From positions 2,292,001 to 2,356,000 of the forward strand of contig JAJEKV010000078.1 of NCBI GenBank assembly GCA_021234155.1: 64,000 nucleotides of DNA, given 5' to 3'. Positions 58,956 to 64,000 of the stretch are shown piece by piece. The notes under the pieces were generated by a model. The model ran no database searches. It was not told where the DNA came from and worked only from the letters and a program-made list of their open reading frames with translations. A program made the position numbers and the translations under genes. This DNA comes from Isoetes taiwanensis. Its lineage: Eukaryota > Streptophyta > Lycopodiopsida > Isoetales > Isoetaceae. Position 1 is the stretch's first letter; every line of letters begins with the position of its first letter.

Positions 58956-60476
58956 CACAGTTGACACTCCCGAATGTATTGGGCTATCTGTTTCTTCATG
59001 CCTGGCCAGAAGTAACGACTTCTCATCCTGAAATATGTCTTCATAAATCCTGCATAGCCGGCTATAGGACTATTGTGTGTATCATGAAGAATTAGCTTTC
59101 TCACCCCCGATGATCCAGGTACACACAACTTGTTCTTATAGTATAGGAGATTACCTTCCTTCTTATAGTTCTTGAAGGTCTCCCTTTCCTTATCTGTTCT
59201 TGCCTCCTTGGAGAGGCTAGCCCACACTTCCTTGAAGTCATCATCTGATGGCAATGTGTCCTCAATTTTCTTGCCATACTCGCTCGAAAGAGTTGATATG
59301 GCATTACAATGCCTTCTCGTCTCAAAAGGACTCCTGGAGAGAGCATCTGCAACTACGTTCAACTTACCCGGCTTATACACTATGTCGAAGTCGTATTCCT
59401 CAAGAAATTCCATCCACCTCCTTTGCCTTAGGTTGAGGAGTGGTTGGGTGAAAATGTATTGGAGGCTTTGGTGATCAGTATCTAACTGAAATTTCCTTCT
59501 AAGCAAATAATGCCTCCAAATACGAAGAGCTCTCACAATAGCTAGAAGTTCTTGATCGTGGGTTGGATAACGCTGCTCAGCGTCATTCAACTTCTTAGAA
59601 TCGTAGGCTACCACTCTTCCTTCTTGCATAAGGACTCCACCTGTTGCTAGCTTACTTGCATTAGTTGCTACTAGCTTGTCCTTGTTTGAATCTGGTAGGA
59701 TTAGCACTGGTGCTGTTGTTAAGGCTTCTTTGAGCTTTTCGAATGAAGCTTGAACATTCTCTAGCCAATGTGTTCTCCAATCTTTTACCTTATTACTCTT
59801 AGTAAGGTCTGAGAAAGGTGATGCCCACTTAGCGAAGTCCTTCACGAACTTTCGATAGTATCCTGCCAAGCCGAGGAAGCTTCTTACTTCGCCCACATTC
59901 CTTGGTGCCGGCCAATCTACTACGGTTTCAATCTTTGCCGGATCAGTGGAGATCCCTTCAGATGACACCACATGACCCAAATATTCCACTCGGCCTATTG
60001 CAAAGTGGCATTTGGAAAGCTTTCTATACAACCGATGCCGCCTTAGCTTCTCCAACACTTCTCAAATGTTGACAATGCTCTTCGATGGACTTGCTGTAGA
60101 CTAGGATGTCGTCGAAGAATACAATGACAAACTCATCTAAGAATTCCCTGAAGATGTCATTCATGAGGCGCATAAAGGTTGCCGGGGCATTCGATAAGCC
60201 AAAAGGCATTACCGTGAAGTCGTAGTGCCCGTACCACGTTCTAAAGGCGGTCTTATGGATATCTTCTTCCTTTATCCTTATTTGGTGGTATCCTGACCTT
60301 GAGTCAATCTTAGAGAAAACTTTTGCTCCTTGGAGCTGATCCATCAAGTCATCTGCCCTTGGTAGAGCATATTTATTCTTTATCGTCTGCTTGTTAAGCT
60401 GACGATAATCTATACACATCCTTAGACTCCCGTCTTTCTTCTTGACGAAGAGGATGGGTGCTCCAAAGGGAGACAC
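58952..60476 (-). pseudogene. Gypsy reverse transcriptase, RNase H and integrase zinc finger
   Basis: [57 protein letters not shown] and the active site [14 protein letters not shown] (near 60110). A frameshift near 60055 separates this from the thumb and RNase H frame, with [19 protein letters not shown] and [15 protein letters not shown]. RNase H reads [14 protein letters not shown], so the first catalytic Asp is Asn here; [15 protein letters not shown] and LDTDHQSL are kept. The HHCC finger is [13 protein letters not shown] to ECQLC at 58952. The substituted RNase H residue alone would block reverse transcription. Confidence 0.88.
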
Positions 60477-60763
60477 ACTTGCTCTTATGAATCAAAGGTC
60501 AAGCAATTCTTGCAACTGCTTCTTGAGCTCTACCAGCTCTGGAGTGCTCATCCTATAGGGTGCCTTGCTGGTAGGCTTAGCATCTGGGGCTAATGTGATT
60601 TCACACTCTACACCCCTATAAAATTTCATCTGTGAATACATCCTGAAACTCCTTAATGAGCCGCTATCGGCCTAGGCAATTGATTTCCACTTGGCTCACC
60701 TTCCCTTGGCTTTACTTGGGTCAACTGCCTCTACCCTCAAGATGTAGTCCACCCTATTTCTTA

Positions 60764-61330
60764 TTATGCTTTTCTCAACTGCTTCATAGAGATACATTGC
60801 GTAACTAAAGTTACCTGCTTACCTTTTACTATGAATCGGTTGCCGTCCGGCGCCGTCATAGCAATTTCATTGTGGTCGCAATCTATCATAGCTTTAGCTG
60901 GTCTTAGGAATTCCATTCCTACTATGAGGTCATATCTTCCAATATCCATCACTTCGGCGCCCATCGGCCACTTGCTTCCACTAAGGTCTATGTCAAAGCT
61001 GATTCTCCTCCCCTTAGTGTGGCGAATAACGCCACTTGCCATGCTAACTGGCCTTAGTTTGGACTTCAAGATCTTGTTCTTCATGAGGGCAGCAAGCCTT
61101 GGAGAGGCAAAGTTATAGGAACTACCTGTATCTATCAGGACTATGTAGGGCTTGCTATCTATGATTCCTTCTGCTGAGATTACTATAGATTGGTTCCTAA
61201 CATCCCCTAACTCAATAGCTGCGCAAATTTTGCACTCACCTTCTATGAAATCTTGGGGTTCATGTTGGTCGCCCTCTTCATCATCTCCTTGCCGTTGACT
61301 CCCAATCGGTAGGATTACGCTAAAAGCCAC
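60764..61330 (-). pseudogene. Gypsy aspartic protease
   Basis: Contains the catalytic VLIDTGSSYNFAS (near 61125) and the later YDLIVGMEFLRPAKAMIDCD segment, a hydrophobic flap-like part following it. A frame break separates it from the gag zinc knuckle upstream (near 61340-61400, CFRC-PGHRTHNC with a stop inside) and from RT downstream. It would process the polyprotein into gag, RT and integrase. Confidence 0.83.
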
Positions 61331-61595
61331 CTTTTTGACAAAGGGACAATTGTGTGTTCTATGCCCTGGCTAGAAGCATCGGAAACATAGTTTCTTCTCT
61401 ATACATTCCTGCCTTTTCTCCTTTAGGATACTGTCTAGGAGGAACTTAATTGACTTGCCTCCCGATCCTTCTTGTGGCCTACGGTCTCCAAAGGACTTTC
61501 CTTGAGCCTTACCTTGGTATTGGCCCCATTTGGCGTAGAAGTTACTGTCTAGGTTGATAACGCCTGTTGTCTTCCCTTTAAATGGTAACTCCGTT

Positions 61596-62466
61596 TTACG
61601 CTCTTGGAGTTACTGGTGCCTCCTCCAAACTCAAAGCCTTATCCTCAGCCTCCCCGACTGTCCTTGGGTTGATTGCCTGAACCAACCTCTTAATGTTGCT
61701 GTTCAGCCCTTCAATGTATCCATCCACTGCTTGTCTTTCTGTGATCCTAGGAACATTGAGTCTCAGCCTCATGAATTCTTTGGTATACTTGGCTACGGAC
61801 AAGTTGCCCTGATCCAACCTGTAAAATTGATGTATCTGCCTGCTTGTGTGTGATCTCGGCACATAGTGCTTGTGGAACGCCTTGCTGAAGGTCCTGAACT
61901 TGCAATTGTTCCTTCTCAGCTTGTTGGACTTTGCGTATCCTTTCCACCATATTCTGGCTGGTCCTATCAAATTTGTCGTTGCCACTTTACCTATGTCCTT
62001 ATCCTTCATACCATAAGAGTTTCCGAATTCTTCCATCTCATCAAGCCATGCTTCCGCCTCCATCTGGGACCTATCTTTCCCGAGAACCGAAGAGCTTCCT
62101 TTGTCTTCCGGGCATTGCTCATTGCCTTGTCTACCTTCTTTTTGGTAGTCATCGTCCTTACGTTCTTGTTCACGGCTTGTGATGCGTCCGACTCCTTTTG
62201 TGGAACTACTGTCCAATTAAGCTATCGATGTCTCGGATCTGCTTTGAAACTAGAAGGTGGCCGACTCCTCCTGCCTCTTCTTTTCCTCTTCCTTTCCCTC
62301 TGCCCTGGCGCCTGATTTTCTTCTCTTTTGGGTTGAGGTGCTTCGTCAATACCCCCACAAGTGGTGGAGGTGGTGGCGGCGTCCGTACTCTTGGCGTGCA
62401 TGAGTGGTGTTGCCCACTGGAAAAGTTGTTGCATCGATTCCCCATTTGAGCCAACCTTGCATTCAT
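61596..62466 (-). pseudogene. Gypsy gag (capsid) region
   Basis: Two overlapping frames: 62466-62206 (MNARLAQMGNRCNNFSS, then a Pro run and a Lys/Arg-rich segment) and 62216-61596, with retrotransposon-gag features: EAEAWLDEMEEFGNSYGMKD, TNLIGPARIWWKGYAKSN, TFSKAFHKHYVPRSHTSRQ, QFYRLDQGNLSVAKYTKEFM, RLRLNVPRITERQAVDGYIE. A stop lies between the gag core and the zinc knuckle. Capsid proteins of this class assemble the retrotransposon particle in the cytoplasm. Confidence 0.83.
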
Positions 62467-62480
62467 TGCTTATTTGTCAT

Positions 62481-62727
62481 GCCTTGTTAAACCGTCGTGT
62501 TCCCCGAACAAATTCCTAGGTTGCCACCGATGCTCTTTGCCCGGCCTTGGCCTTGAGACCACGAATCGGTGTTCCCGGCCAAGTATTGGTCATCAATGTT
62601 GTTACTTAGGTTATACATTATTCAACCTTATTTACAAGTCAATTGTTGTTAGGCATAAAAGAAATCATGGTCAAATTCCAACTTATCAGTTTAAAGACAA
62701 TTTGTGGCAATTAATATATGAAAGTTA
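62481..62727. other. Spacer between gypsy gag and Helitron terminus
   Basis: The first 100 bp may be gypsy leader. No PBS or LTR is visible. The rest is AT-rich with nothing recognised. Confidence 0.4.
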
Positions 62728-62833
62728 CTAGTAACAATGCCCAGCGTTGCTGGGCATAAGTTGGATGCCTGTAAATGTTTTAGGCGCAATGAGAAGAGGA
62801 TGTAGTAGTAACGATGCCCGGTGATTGTTGGGC
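62728..62833 (-). mobile_element. Helitron 3' terminus on the minus strand, with a second degenerate terminus
   Basis: Reading the minus strand, a hairpin GCCCAGC-AAC-GCTGGGC (62755-62739) is followed by a 7-nt spacer and CTAG ending at 62728, next to host T. The hairpin is identical to that of the Helitron at 844-2721. A second, weaker copy at 62799-62833 (GCCCAACAATCACCGGGC, then ATCGTTA) ends in CTAC and would form a GU-rich hairpin. The 5' TC end was not found and may lie past 64000. Confidence 0.7.
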
Positions 62834-63079
62834 TTTTACTTGAAAACATGTAGATGAAATGCACGCAGCCACCTACCATCTACACCGCACACATGTAAAA
62901 CTACAGCGAACCTAAATAAGCCTAGCATGGAATCTTGGCCATCCTGTGGCATCAAATTTCGACCATTGAATCACTTTTGTGAAGACCTGTACCGTTGAAC
63001 ATTTCTTGAAAAAAAATGTGAAAATAGGGAATTCCTTATTTTAAATTCGGCCATGTATGGAAGATGCAACATGATCATA

Positions 63080-63233
63080 TAGTAGACAGCAGTTGCATGT
63101 TGCGGTGTACATAGGTTGTGTGTCAATATTGACTTTTGATTTATGCAGAGTCATGTGTAGAGGATAGTAGTTACATGTTGCTGCATATATAGCTTGTGTG
63201 TCACATATCGAGTTTTGTTTTATGCAGAGTCAT
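63080..63233. repeat. Imperfect 77-bp tandem duplication
   Basis: Both copies run from TAGTAG(A/T)..TTRCATGTTGC to TTATGCAGAGTCATRTG. They differ at roughly 15 positions. Confidence 0.75.
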
Positions 63234-63489
63234 ATGTCAATGCCTTTGCCCTAATGTAGGGCATAGGCATTTGTCTACGTTCACATAGAGAATAATTACA
63301 TATATCAACCACTAAGGATGTCTTCTTATTTCAAGTTATTTTTCCATCATTCATTCAGTTTTCCATTACATATTGCATTGATACTTACAAAGAAATAATA
63401 TGTGTTAAGACATCTAGTAGTTGTTTGCGTGTGTTAATTGTTGCTTATTTATATCACAGCCTTGAATTGTGAGTCAGGAAATTGTAAGG

Positions 63490-63659
63490 GTTTAGGGTCC
63501 TCACTTTATTTGGTATTTACTTCGGCAATTGTTCATTTTTTGTAGATCTCGCTTCCATGCGCTTGATTTTACTGGTTTAGGGTCCTCACTTTATTTGGTA
63601 TTTACTTCGGCAATTGTTCATTTTTTGTAGATCTCGCTTCCATGCGCTTGATTTTACTG
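63490..63659. repeat. Exact 85-bp tandem duplication
   Basis: The unit starts GTTTAGGGTCCTCACTTTAT and ends GCGCTTGATTTTACTG. The copies at 63490-63574 and 63575-63659 show no difference, so the event is very recent or an assembly artefact. Confidence 0.92.
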
Positions 63660-64000
63660 TGCATTGTGATGTGCATTAAGATACATAGTTAAGCATCAGT
63701 AATAACTTTGGATTAGATGCGGCTAGCATTTGAAGCCTACCAAACTACATTTCTTCAATGTGATTCTGCAATATGAAAGCTATTTAGCATATGGACATGG
63801 TCCAAATACAACACTACAGGATGAAACAAAAATTAAGCCACTTCCACTTGATTCTTCATATGAGTTGAGCCTTTCAACTTAACAAAACTTCACATCAGAG
63901 ATTGTTTGCGATATTGCAGAAACACAGAAACCTGATATCAAAGAGTATTTGACCTGATATCGAATCCAGTTGCATGCATAATATTTGTGTGCTCTATTCT

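Larger units (their letters stand above)
55303..62480 (-). mobile_element. Ty3/gypsy chromovirus, 5' LTR missing
   Basis: On the minus strand, gag, protease, RT, RNase H, integrase and chromodomain follow in gypsy order from 62466 to 57845, then about 0.9 kb of non-coding DNA, a PPT and a 1628-bp 3' LTR. The expected 5' LTR and PBS are absent to the right of gag: the sequence becomes AT-rich and unrelated by about 62600. The 5 bp before the LTR (TGAAA) have no partner to test. Multiple frameshifts and stops in pol, and loss of the 5' LTR, make it immobile. Confidence 0.88.
62834..64000. other. AT-rich tail of the window with two tandem duplications
   Basis: No gene seen. It probably belongs partly to the Helitron whose 3' end is at 62728. 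Two tandem duplications are listed separately. Confidence 0.45.

Overview
This is nuclear DNA from a plant with a large, transposon-packed genome. The evidence is a spliced chloroplast-type FtsH protease gene, a spliced relic of a plant E(z)/CURLY LEAF-type Polycomb methyltransferase, plant-type LINEs, a chromodomain Ty3/gypsy element, Ty1/copia, tRNA-derived SINEs, Helitrons and several TIR transposons. The species cannot be fixed from sequence alone. Only three non-transposon loci stand out: a single-exon unknown gene (15185-16516, minus), the E(z)-like pseudogene (25081-26200, plus) and the FtsH locus (43181-45824, plus, several frameshifts).

Layout. 1-3540: a plus-strand LINE whose ORF1 is split by a 1.88 kb Helitron (844-2721) filled with about 1.6 kb of nearly pure purine DNA. 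3546-8358: paired palindromes, a decayed gypsy LTR, a MITE and SINE pieces. 8359-10528: a TIR element with a 415-codon coiled-coil ORF. 12776-13660: gypsy and LINE RT fragments with a SINE (13341-13571). 15185-16516: unknown gene with a TATA-like site near 17211. 19433-21384: a Mutator-like element with a 9-bp target duplication, hairpin minisatellites and a captured coding fragment. 21569-23745: truncated copia. 25081-26200: E(z)-like pseudogene. 27250-42545: one minus-strand LINE split by a 1.3 kb PIF/Harbinger-like element (30811-32123) and a 9.0 kb TIR element (32734-41730). 43181-45824: FtsH. 47661-48145: inverted-repeat element. 50672-51904: TRIM-like miniature LTR element with a nested SINE. 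52890-53231: Harbinger-type MITE. 55303-62480: minus-strand chromovirus without its 5' LTR. 62728 onward: a second Helitron terminus and tandem duplications.

How the parts fit. The best-supported boundaries come from insertions into LINE ORF1 frames: removing the Helitron, the Harbinger-like element or the 9 kb element (plus one target duplication) leaves each LINE reading frame continuous across the junction. This fixes the element ends to the base and gives relative ages. The 9 kb element is the most novel object: 25-bp TIRs, an apparent 4-bp target duplication, a plus-strand transposase-like gene carrying MDQ-K and H-DDID motifs, and an unrecognised divergent minus-strand gene.

Most coding traces carry frameshifts or stops. 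Some of these, notably in FtsH, could be uncorrected assembly indels rather than true decay; read mapping would decide.
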